NCBI GenBank assembly: GCA_017984835.1
Contig: JAGNYR010000001.1
Location: 10,978-48,002, forward strand
Length of the DNA: 37,025 nucleotides
Direction: 5' to 3'
Source of the DNA: Flavobacterium sp.
GTDB taxonomy: Bacteria; Bacteroidota; Bacteroidia; Flavobacteriales; Flavobacteriaceae
Numbering within the stretch: the stretch's first letter is position 1; each line of letters starts with the position of its first letter. The notes beneath the pieces were generated by a model. That model worked only from the letters and a program-made list of their open reading frames with translations. It ran no database searches and was not told the DNA's origin. A program made the translations under genes and the position numbers. Positions 8,139 through 14,828 of this stretch are shown piece after piece.

Positions 8139-9320
8139 TTATAAAACTTCAAAAATACCCGCAGAACCTTGTCCTGTTCCCACACACATACTCACGATTC
8201 CGTATTTACTGCCTCGACGCTTCATTTCATCAAACAATTGTACCGATAGTTTGGCACCGGTGCAACCCAGCGGATGTCCTAATGCAATGGCGCCTCCATT
8301 CACGTTTACGATTTCTGGATTTAATCCTAATTCTCGAACAACAGCTAATGATTGAGACGCAAAGGCTTCGTTTAATTCGATTAAATCAATGTCATTTAAT
8401 GTTAATCCGGCTTGTTTTAACGCTTTTGGGATGGCTTTCACTGGTCCGATTCCCATGATTCTTGGTTCGACACCAGCCGAAGCATAATTAACCAATCGTG
8501 CAATAGGAGTGACACCTAATTCTTTGACCATATCTTCACTCATGATCAATACAAAAGCAGCACCATCACTCATCTGTGACGAGTTACCAGCAGTAACACT
8601 TCCGTCCGCCGAGAACACAGGCTTTAAATTACCCAAGGCCGCTATGTTGGTGTCTGCTCTGGGTCCTTCGTCTTTTGAAACGATATAGTTTTTGGTTTCT
8701 TTTTTCCCATTTTCATTGATGTACGTTTGCTCTACAGTGATGGGTACAATTTGCTTGTCGAATTTACCTTCTGTTTGTGCTTTTAATGCTTTTTGGTGTG
8801 AATTAAAAGCAAATGCATCTTGATCTTCTCGTGAAATGCTATATTGTTTGGCAACAGCTTCTGCCGTTAATCCCATACCCCAGTAATAATCTTCATTTCC
8901 AGCGGCAGCAACAGCATAATCCGGAGTGGGTTTGTATCCTCCCATCGGAATGAACGACATACTTTCTGCACCTCCTGCGATAATGCACTCGGCCATACCA
9001 CTTTGGATTTTGGCCGTTGCCATTCCAATTGTTTCTAGACCAGAGGCACAATATCTATTTACAGTTACTCCCGGAACATCCGTTACTTTTAGCCCCATCA
9101 ATGAAATTAATCGACCCACGTTCAAACCTTGTTCAGCTTCTGGCATGGCATTTCCTACCATGACATCATCAATACGGGTTTTATCAAAATCAGGCAATTC
9201 ATTCATCATAAATTGGATGGTTTCTGCAGCTAACTCATCAGGTCTTTTGAATCTAAATACTCCTTTCGGAGCTTTTCCTACGGCGGTTCTATATGCTTTT
9301 ACTATATATGCTGTTTTCAT
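8139..9320 (-). CDS. fadA: Acetyl-CoA C-acyltransferase (3-ketoacyl-CoA thiolase)
   Basis: 393 residues, the standard length for a thiolase. It performs the last beta-oxidation step, cleaving 3-ketoacyl-CoA with CoA to give acetyl-CoA. The nucleophile is Cys91 in NRYCASGLE, with His349 in [10 protein letters not shown] and the acid/base Cys379 in CVGTGQG. It lies in the fad operon between cassette 2 (upstream) and cassette 1 (downstream). Its partner enzymes are the fadN-like and fadE-like genes on either side. The start ATG is preceded by the cassette 2 repeat arm rather than by a recognisable Shine-Dalgarno sequence. Confidence 0.94.
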   Translation of the reverse strand: MKTAYIVKAYRTAVGKAPKGVFRFKRPDELAAETIQFMMNELPDFDKTRIDDVMVGNAMPEAEQGLNVGRLISLMGLKVTDVPGVTVNRYCASGLETIGMATAKIQSGMAECIIAGGAESMSFIPMGGYKPTPDYAVAAAGNEDYYWGMGLTAEAVAKQYSISREDQDAFAFNSHQKALKAQTEGKFDKQIVPITVEQTYINENGKKETKNYIVSKDEGPRADTNIAALGNLKPVFSADGSVTAGNSSQMSDGAAFVLIMSEDMVKELGVTPIARLVNYASAGVEPRIMGIGPVKAIPKALKQAGLTLNDIDLIELNEAFASQSLAVVRELGLNPEIVNVNGGAIALGHPLGCTGAKLSVQLFDEMKRRGSKYGIVSMCVGTGQGSAGIFEVL

Positions 9321-9327
9321 ACTTTAA

Positions 9328-9350
9328 AGTATTAAGATTGGAGTATTAAG
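9328..9350. repeat. Inverted-repeat arm of four-helix-bundle cassette 2 (3' side)
   Basis: Two copies of AGTATTAAG separated by 5 bases (plus-strand reading). The reverse complement of the 23 bases matches 9748-9770 at 20 positions. It ends 8 bp before the thiolase start codon in transcription order. Confidence 0.75.
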
Positions 9351-9375
9351 TAGTAAGACTTATTGTTCCAATAAA

Positions 9376-9732
9376 TTATGTTTTTTTTAATGTTTTTTGA
9401 AAGGAAAAGTTCATATTTGAAACTTCTACTAGCTGATTTATTATTGGTTGTGCTATTTCTTCTGTTATCATTTGTAATCTTTTGGCAAGTATTAATTGCG
9501 TTATCAGTTCAAAAGTTGATCCATTAGAGATTCCTAAAAATTGTATAAATTCACTATTGTGATTTCTACCGGAACCTTCTGCTATATTGGACGGAATCGA
9601 AACTGCACATTTTTTGATTTGATGTATTAAATTGTATTTCTCATCATTTGGGAGTAGTAAGGAAACATTGTACACTTCAACAGCAATATCCATTGCTTTT
9701 TGCCATATTTTAAGTTTTTCAAAATTATGCAT
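9376..9732 (-). CDS. Four-helix-bundle protein (S23/IVP family), copy 2
   Basis: 118 residues in the same family as the gene at 7747-8097, sharing [27 protein letters not shown] and ITEE. About 40% identical to copy 1 by eye, so the two are old paralogues or separate arrivals. The predicted structure is four amphipathic helices with no signal peptide or membrane segment. It sits alone between two enzymes of one pathway, which have no obvious need for it. This, together with the flanking inverted repeats, suggests the gene came in as a unit and was tolerated because it lies between genes. Function unknown. Confidence 0.88.
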   Translation of the reverse strand: MHNFEKLKIWQKAMDIAVEVYNVSLLLPNDEKYNLIHQIKKCAVSIPSNIAEGSGRNHNSEFIQFLGISNGSTFELITQLILAKRLQMITEEIAQPIINQLVEVSNMNFSFQKTLKKT

Positions 9733-9747
9733 ATTACTTTCTTAATA

Positions 9748-9770
9748 CTTAATACTCTCCTCTTAATACT
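9748..9770. repeat. Inverted-repeat arm of four-helix-bundle cassette 2 (5' side)
   Basis: Contains CTTAATACT at 9748-9756 and 9762-9770, plus a third overlapping copy at 9741-9749. It pairs with 9328-9350 (20 of 23) and overlaps the TAG stop of the fadN-like gene at 9769-9771. Confidence 0.75.
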
Positions 9771-12159
9771 AGTTTCTCAAAGGTTTTCCTTTGGTTAACA
9801 TAAATTGGATTCTCTCCAGTGTTTTTCTCTCAGTGCACAAACTTAAAAAGGCTTCACGTTCGATATCTAATAAATATTGTTCGCTTACTAAGGTTGGTTC
9901 TGATAAATCACCTCCGGCCATTACATAGGCTAATTTATTGGCAATTTTTCTATCGTGTTCAGAGATGTATTTACCTGCTTGCATTTGGTCGGTTCCCACT
10001 AAGAACATTCCCAGTGCTTGTTTGCCCAATACTTTTACATCTTTTCTTTGAATAGGTTGGGTGTATCCTTGCTCTGCCATTTGCAATGCCACTTGTTTTG
10101 CAGTTGCAATTTGACGGTCTTTGTTTACTACCACGATATCTTTTCCTTTTTGTAATACGCCCATATCAAAAGCTTCATAAGCTGATGTAGCAACTTTGGC
10201 CATTCCAATGGTTAGGAAATATTCTTGCAGCACATTCAATTCGACATCGTTTTTGTGGAATAAATCGGAAGCTCGTAAAGCCATTTCTTTTGATCCACCT
10301 CCACCCGGAATCACACCTACACCAAATTCTACCAAGCCAATATAGGTTTCTGCAGCAGCAACCACACGGTCTGCGTGCATGGTCATTTCGCAACCACCAC
10401 CTAATGTCATTCCGTGAGGAGCAACAATTACTGGAGTTGCCGAGTAGCGCACGCGCATCATGGTATCTTGAAACATTTTTATGGCCATGTTTAATTCGTC
10501 GTATTCTTGTTCGACTGCCATCATGAAGATCATTCCGATGTTGGCACCCACAGAAAAATTAGCACCTTGATTACCAATGACCAATCCGTTGTATTCTTTT
10601 TCGGATAAATCAATGGCTTTGTTAATGGCTTGTAAAACATCGCCACCAATGGTGTTCATTTTGGATTGGAATTCTAAATTTAAGATACCGTCACCCAGAT
10701 GCTGAATCACTGCACCGCTATTACTCCATACTTTTTTGCTTTCGCGAATGTTATTCAAAATGATAAAAGCATCCTGTCCAGGTACTTTCGTTTGTGATTT
10801 TGAAGGAATGTTATAATAATAAGTAGCGCCTTCTTTTACGCTATAAAAACTAGCGTTTCCAGAAGCAATCATTTCGTTAACCCATGCTGCGGGTTCGTAA
10901 CCTTCCGTTTTCATCAATTCGATTCCCTGGGCAACTCCAATGGCGTCCCAGATTTCAAAGGGTCCGTTTTCCCAACCAAATCCCGCTTTCATTGCGTCAT
11001 CTATTTTGTAGAAATCGTCTGAAATTTCTGGAATTCTATTGGAACAGTAGGCAAACATAGCGGCGAAGTTTTTTCTATAAAATTCTCCTGCTTTGTCTTT
11101 TCCTTTAACTAATATTTTGAAACGGTCGATCGGTTTATCGATGGTTTTGGTTAATTCTAGGGTAGCAAAAGATGCTTTTTTAGCCGCTCTGTATTCGAGT
11201 GTGTTTAAGTCCAAGGATAAAATTTCTTTTCCTTCTTTTTTATAAAAACCTTGCCCCGTTTTACTTCCTAACCAATTTTTTTCCATCATTTTGGAAATAA
11301 AATCGGGAAGTTGAAACAATTCGTGTGCTTCGTCGTTGGGACAGTTTTCATACAATCCGTTGGCCACATGGACCAATGTATCCAGTCCAACCACATCCAC
11401 GGTTCTAAAGGTTGCCGATTTTGGTCGACCAATTACGGGTCCGGTTAGTTTGTCTACTTCTTCAATGGTCAATCCCATTTCTTTGACTAAGTGAAACAAG
11501 CTTTGGATACCAAAAATACCGATGCGGTTTCCAATAAATGCGGGAGTGTCTTTCGCCACAACAGAAGTTTTTCCTAAATACTTGGAGCCATATTCTGTTA
11601 AAAAGGCAAGTACTTCAGGATTTGTTTTGGGTCCTGGTATGATCTCGAATAATTTTAAATAACGTGCGGGGTTAAAAAAGTGTGTCCCACAAAAATGTGC
11701 CTGGAAATCATCGGATCTTCCTTCGCTCATAAATTGGATTGGAATACCAGACGTGTTGGAAGTAACCAAAGTGCCTGGTTTTCTGTATTTATCGATTTGT
11801 TCGAATACTAATTTTTTGATGTCAAGGCGTTCCACAACTACTTCAATGATCCAATCGCAAGAGGCGATTTTTGAAAGATCATCTGTGGTGTTTCCGGTTG
11901 TAATACGGTTGGCAAATTTTATGTTGTAAATAGGAGAGGGCTTCGATTTTAAGGCATTTGCCAAGTGATCGTTTACCAGACGGTTTCGAACGATTTTGCT
12001 TTCTAGCGTCAACCCCTTTTTTTCTTCAGCTTCGGTAAGCGTATTGGGTGCAATGTCTAAAAGTAAAACTTCCAAGCCAATGTTAGCCAAATGACAGGCT
12101 ATTCCAGAACCCATGATTCCAGAACCTACTACCGCTACTTTTTTTATGATTCGTTTCAT
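9769..12159 (-). CDS. fadN: 3-hydroxyacyl-CoA dehydrogenase / enoyl-CoA hydratase, FadN-like
   Basis: 796 residues carrying both middle steps of beta-oxidation. The N-terminal NAD-binding Rossmann fold has GSGIMGSG (12-19) and the catalytic-His region HFFNPARYLKLFEIIPG; two dehydrogenase C-terminal domains follow (about 200-300 and 350-450). The C-terminal crotonase domain (about 480-700) has GANFSVGANIG, GGGCEM and GLVEFGVGVIPGGGG, with both glutamates expected of a hydratase. This dehydrogenase-first order matches Bacillus FadN, not E. coli FadB, in which the hydratase comes first. It follows the MarR gene by 12 bp and is certainly co-transcribed with it. Confidence 0.92.
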   Translation of the reverse strand: MKRIIKKVAVVGSGIMGSGIACHLANIGLEVLLLDIAPNTLTEAEEKKGLTLESKIVRNRLVNDHLANALKSKPSPIYNIKFANRITTGNTTDDLSKIASCDWIIEVVVERLDIKKLVFEQIDKYRKPGTLVTSNTSGIPIQFMSEGRSDDFQAHFCGTHFFNPARYLKLFEIIPGPKTNPEVLAFLTEYGSKYLGKTSVVAKDTPAFIGNRIGIFGIQSLFHLVKEMGLTIEEVDKLTGPVIGRPKSATFRTVDVVGLDTLVHVANGLYENCPNDEAHELFQLPDFISKMMEKNWLGSKTGQGFYKKEGKEILSLDLNTLEYRAAKKASFATLELTKTIDKPIDRFKILVKGKDKAGEFYRKNFAAMFAYCSNRIPEISDDFYKIDDAMKAGFGWENGPFEIWDAIGVAQGIELMKTEGYEPAAWVNEMIASGNASFYSVKEGATYYYNIPSKSQTKVPGQDAFIILNNIRESKKVWSNSGAVIQHLGDGILNLEFQSKMNTIGGDVLQAINKAIDLSEKEYNGLVIGNQGANFSVGANIGMIFMMAVEQEYDELNMAIKMFQDTMMRVRYSATPVIVAPHGMTLGGGCEMTMHADRVVAAAETYIGLVEFGVGVIPGGGGSKEMALRASDLFHKNDVELNVLQEYFLTIGMAKVATSAYEAFDMGVLQKGKDIVVVNKDRQIATAKQVALQMAEQGYTQPIQRKDVKVLGKQALGMFLVGTDQMQAGKYISEHDRKIANKLAYVMAGGDLSEPTLVSEQYLLDIEREAFLSLCTERKTLERIQFMLTKGKPLRN

Positions 12160-12171
12160 TGTTTCTAATGA

Positions 12172-12603
12172 TTAAAATATCTTTTTTTCTGTGATTAATT
12201 CGTTGATGGTATCTGCTACTTCTGCAAAATGCTTTAATTTTTCTTCTGTAATATTTTGTTTGATTACCTCGTTAAATTTGAGAACGGTTGCCTTTGATAA
12301 TTCTCGTTTTTCTTTTCCAAAATCGGTCAAATAAATCAATACTCCTCGACCGTCGTTTGGGTTTTTTTCGCGGTAAATCAGTCCTTTTTCTTCAAGTGTT
12401 TTCAGTGTTCTTGTCAAACTAGTAGGTTCCATCCCCATTCGATTACTTATGTAGGTCGAAGGCGTGCCTTCTTCTTTGTCTATGCTTAACAATGCAAACC
12501 CAATTGCCATCGAGGCATCATATTTTGAAGCCTCTTCATTGTACATTCTGGCTACTGATTGCCAGGTTGCTCTGAGGATGTAGTCGATTGTTTTTTCTTT
12601 CAT
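12172..12603 (-). CDS. MarR family regulator of the fad operon
   Basis: 143 residues with the MarR winged helix: GTPSTYISNRMGMEPTSLTRTLKTLEEKGL (about 55-85) is the recognition region, and NPNDGRGVLIYLTDFGKE is the wing. It is the first gene of the beta-oxidation operon and lies 12 bp before the fadN-like gene, so it most likely represses its own operon and responds to an acyl-CoA or fatty acid. Two near-identical palindromes lie in its promoter (12642-12653 and 12671-12682). Ligand identity is inference from context. Confidence 0.9.
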   Translation of the reverse strand: MKEKTIDYILRATWQSVARMYNEEASKYDASMAIGFALLSIDKEEGTPSTYISNRMGMEPTSLTRTLKTLEEKGLIYREKNPNDGRGVLIYLTDFGKEKRELSKATVLKFNEVIKQNITEEKLKHFAEVADTINELITEKKIF

Positions 12604-12622
12604 GTTCTTTTGTAATCAATTT

Positions 12623-12630
12623 CAAAGATA
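12623..12630 (-). promoter_or_regulatory. -7 element of the marR-fad operon promoter
   Basis: The minus strand reads TATCTTTG (TAnnTTTG), 20 bp before the MarR start. With a 20-bp spacer the -33 position would fall at about 12651-12654, where palindrome I ends, so a bound repressor would block it. No TTTG is present at -33. Confidence 0.55.
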
Positions 12631-12641
12631 CGAATATTTAT

Positions 12642-12653
12642 TATGCGCGCATA
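12642..12653. promoter_or_regulatory. Candidate MarR operator I
   Basis: Perfect 12-bp palindrome TATGCGCGCATA, followed by CTATTTTT. The same arrangement recurs 29 bp upstream in transcription order (operator II). It overlaps the expected -33 region of the marR promoter, as an autorepressor site would. Confidence 0.6.
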
Positions 12654-12670
12654 CTATTTTTGCTTTTTTT

Positions 12671-12682
12671 TATGCATGCATA
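12671..12682. promoter_or_regulatory. Candidate MarR operator II
   Basis: Perfect 12-bp palindrome TATGCATGCATA followed by CTATATTTT. It matches operator I at 10 of 12 positions, and the two changes (CG to AT in the centre) keep the symmetry. Centres are 29 bp apart, close to three helical turns. Confidence 0.6.
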
Positions 12683-12800
12683 CTATATTTTTTTTAAGAA
12701 TACGATTTTATTTGATCAATAAGGTAGAATTCACGCTTTCTAATTATATGATAGCGATTCAAAAAGAATTGGATACTTGTTGCGTACTTCTTTCCTGCGT

Positions 12801-12891
12801 GAGGGATTGCAGTGAAAAGCCCACAGTAACCTGAAGCGCAGCGGAAGGTTGCGCGGACTTGCAACGGAAAGCCCGACCTGAAAGGGCACGC
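12801..12891. repeat. Dispersed structured repeat, copy 2
   Basis: Aligns with 241-335 over its whole length in the same orientation. It folds AACCT (12828-12832) with AGGTT and GCCC with GGGC (within 12871-12888). Compared with copy 1, the outer pair of the last stem is G-C here and A-T there, and a C-G pair in the first stem is A-T there. It also contains two copies of the internal motif AAAGCCC. Confidence 0.7.
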
Positions 12892-12892
12892 A

Positions 12893-12928
12893 AAAAAAAA
12901 CACCCAAACCTGAAAGACTGGGTGTTTA
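12893..12928 (-). terminator. Terminator of the acyl-CoA synthetase gene
   Basis: CACCCA and TGGGTG form a stem around a 12-base loop. On the minus strand a run of nine T follows. It lies just after the acyl-CoA synthetase stop and directly abuts repeat copy 2. Confidence 0.75.
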
Positions 12929-12938
12929 TGAAGTACAT

Positions 12939-14711
12939 TTAATTGTAAATTTTGTCGTAAAGAAGTTGGTATTTTTCGAGAATCACCTTTCTTTTTAGTT
13001 TGAGGGTAGGGGTTAATTCACCACCATCGATGCTCCAAATATTGGGAGTTAGTTCAAAACGTTTGATTTTTTCCCAATTTCCAAATTTGACATTTAGCGT
13101 GTCAACTTCTTCCTGAATTCGGGCAATAACTTGCGGGTTGGAGCTTATTTCTTCGTTGGAATTTCCTATTTCTATTTGGTGTAATTTTGCCCAATCTTTC
13201 AAGAAATCAAAACTTGGTTGGATGAATGCAGCGGGCATTTTTTCGCCGGCACCTATTACCATAATTTGTTCTATGAAACGCGATTGTTTCATGGTGTTTT
13301 CTATCAGCTGTGGGGCAATGTATTTTCCGCCTGATGTTTTGAACATTTCTTTTTTACGATCGGTGATCTTCAAAAAGCCATCGTGGTCAATTTCACCTAT
13401 ATCTCCGGTATGGAAGTAACCATCTTTGATGACTTCATTGGTAAGTTCAGGATCTTTGTAATAACCCATCATGACATTGGATCCTTTGCAAAGAATTTCG
13501 CCGTCTTCGGCAATTTTGATTTCTATGTTTTGAATGATTCGGCCTACGGTTCCTATTTTAAATCCGCCATTGTTTACGTCGTTTACAGAAATGACAGGAG
13601 AAGTCTCTGTAAGACCGTAACCTTCCATCACGGGCATTTCGGCTGCTGCAAATACTCTAGTAAGTCTGGTTTGAAGAGCAGCGCTACCAGAAACCATTAC
13701 ATTGAGGTTGCCGCCCAATCCTTCTTTCCATTTACTAAAAATGAGTTTTCTCGCTATTTTTAGTTGCAATTCGTACCACCATCCATTCGCACCATACGGT
13801 TCGTATTTGAGTCCCAGTTCGATCGCCCAAAAAAAGAGTTTTTTCTTGATTCCAGATAATTCGGCACCTTTGGCATATATTTTATCGTAGACTTTTTCGA
13901 GAAGCCTTGGCACGACTGAAAATACAGTAGGTTTTACTTCTTTGATGTTTTCGGCTACTTTTTCTATCGATTCTGCAAAATAAATAGAAACCGAATAGTA
14001 TTGATAGATGTAAAGAATTACGCGTTCAAAAATATGGCAAACAGGTAAAAAACTCAGCGCAACGCTCGAACCTTCGTTGAAAGGAATTCGAGGAGAACTG
14101 TCTAATACATTTGATACAATATTATGGTGTGAAAGCATTACACCTTTTGGTTTTCCGGTAGTTCCAGAAGTATAAATAATCGTCGCTAGATCTTCAGGAA
14201 GTACTTCGTTTTTTCGTTCTTCTACTTCGTTTTGATTCTCTTCGTTGCTACCAAGTTCAAGAAGTTCGCTCCAGTTTTTGCATCCCTCAATTGCATCAAA
14301 TGAAAACACTTCTACTAAAGAGGACGTATTTTTTATGATGGCATTGAGTTTACGTAGTATTTCTTGATCGGATACAAAGCAATATTTTGCTTCGCAATGG
14401 TTGAGAATATATTCGTAATCTTCCTCGGTAATGGTTGGGTAGATAGGCACACTCTGCGCGCCAACTTGAAGGATTCCAATATCCATTACATTCCATTCTG
14501 TCCTGTTGGTAGAGGAGATGATCGCTATTTTATCATTTTTTTGAACACCAAGTCGTAGTAATGCTCTTGAGATAGCATTCGCTTGGTTGATGTACTCTTG
14601 CGTAGAAGTAGCGACCCATTTTCCATTATATTTTGTAACAAATGCTTTGGGTAAATCATTTTTTTCTAATTGATAATATGGAAAATCAAAAAGGCGTGAG
14701 ATGGAAACCAT
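12939..14711 (-). CDS. fadD: Long-chain acyl-CoA synthetase (AMP-binding)
   Basis: 590 residues, typical of long-chain fatty acid-CoA ligases. It activates fatty acids with ATP and CoA and so feeds the beta-oxidation operon next to it. Motifs: ATP-binding TSGTTGKPKG (181-190), the A5 region GYGLTETSPVIS, YFHTGDIGEID with DRKKEMFKTSGGKYI, and the C-terminal catalytic lysine region LTPTLKLKRK. No signal peptide; probably peripheral at the inner membrane. It is a separate unit from marR-fad, with its own terminator. The GCATGC palindrome at 14802-14809 upstream could be a third MarR site, but this is weak. Confidence 0.9.
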   Translation of the reverse strand: MVSISRLFDFPYYQLEKNDLPKAFVTKYNGKWVATSTQEYINQANAISRALLRLGVQKNDKIAIISSTNRTEWNVMDIGILQVGAQSVPIYPTITEEDYEYILNHCEAKYCFVSDQEILRKLNAIIKNTSSLVEVFSFDAIEGCKNWSELLELGSNEENQNEVEERKNEVLPEDLATIIYTSGTTGKPKGVMLSHHNIVSNVLDSSPRIPFNEGSSVALSFLPVCHIFERVILYIYQYYSVSIYFAESIEKVAENIKEVKPTVFSVVPRLLEKVYDKIYAKGAELSGIKKKLFFWAIELGLKYEPYGANGWWYELQLKIARKLIFSKWKEGLGGNLNVMVSGSAALQTRLTRVFAAAEMPVMEGYGLTETSPVISVNDVNNGGFKIGTVGRIIQNIEIKIAEDGEILCKGSNVMMGYYKDPELTNEVIKDGYFHTGDIGEIDHDGFLKITDRKKEMFKTSGGKYIAPQLIENTMKQSRFIEQIMVIGAGEKMPAAFIQPSFDFLKDWAKLHQIEIGNSNEEISSNPQVIARIQEEVDTLNVKFGNWEKIKRFELTPNIWSIDGGELTPTLKLKRKVILEKYQLLYDKIYN

Positions 14712-14795
14712 TTAATAAATTTTTATGCAAATTAATTAATATTTAATGGATTCACAATATTTATTTAAAATATATAATTGTATAAACTTAATATG

Positions 14796-14803
14796 TAATT
14801 TTG
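14796..14803 (+). promoter_or_regulatory. -7 element before the LtaS-like gene
   Basis: TAATTTTG matches TAnnTTTG. A TTG lies at 14778-14780, with a 15-bp spacer that is shorter than usual. The element overlaps the palindrome TGCATGCA at 14802-14809. Confidence 0.35.
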
Positions 14804-14828
14804 CATGCATCTTAAGTAGCAATTGTTT

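Larger units (their letters stand above)
9328..9770 (-). other. Four-helix-bundle cassette 2 between fadN-like and fadA-like genes
   Basis: As in cassette 1, a single small gene (9376-9732) is bounded by complementary arms, here built from the iterated 9-mer AGTATTAAG/CTTAATACT. The arms differ in sequence from those of cassette 1, so the two are separate units and not a simple recent duplication. The outer arm overlaps the stop codon of the fadN-like gene. In mRNA two helices of 9-10 bp separated by a 3x3 internal loop would close off the small gene. Element status is inference. Confidence 0.55.
12604..12938. other. Intergenic region between marR and the acyl-CoA synthetase gene
   Basis: 335 bp with no credible gene. 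From left to right it holds the marR -7 element, two palindromes, about 115 bp of plain AT-rich sequence (12684-12800) in which nothing was recognised, dispersed repeat copy 2, and the terminator of the acyl-CoA synthetase gene. Short open frames here overlap the repeat and have no supporting signal. Confidence 0.6.

Noticed and set aside
7747..9732. Four-helix-bundle genes as Avd parts of a diversity-generating retroelement
   Set aside because: No reverse transcriptase gene and no template/variable repeat pair is present anywhere in the window.
12643..12903. Short open frames on both strands in the marR upstream region
   Set aside because: They run across the palindromes and the dispersed repeat, have unlikely protein composition and no start signal.
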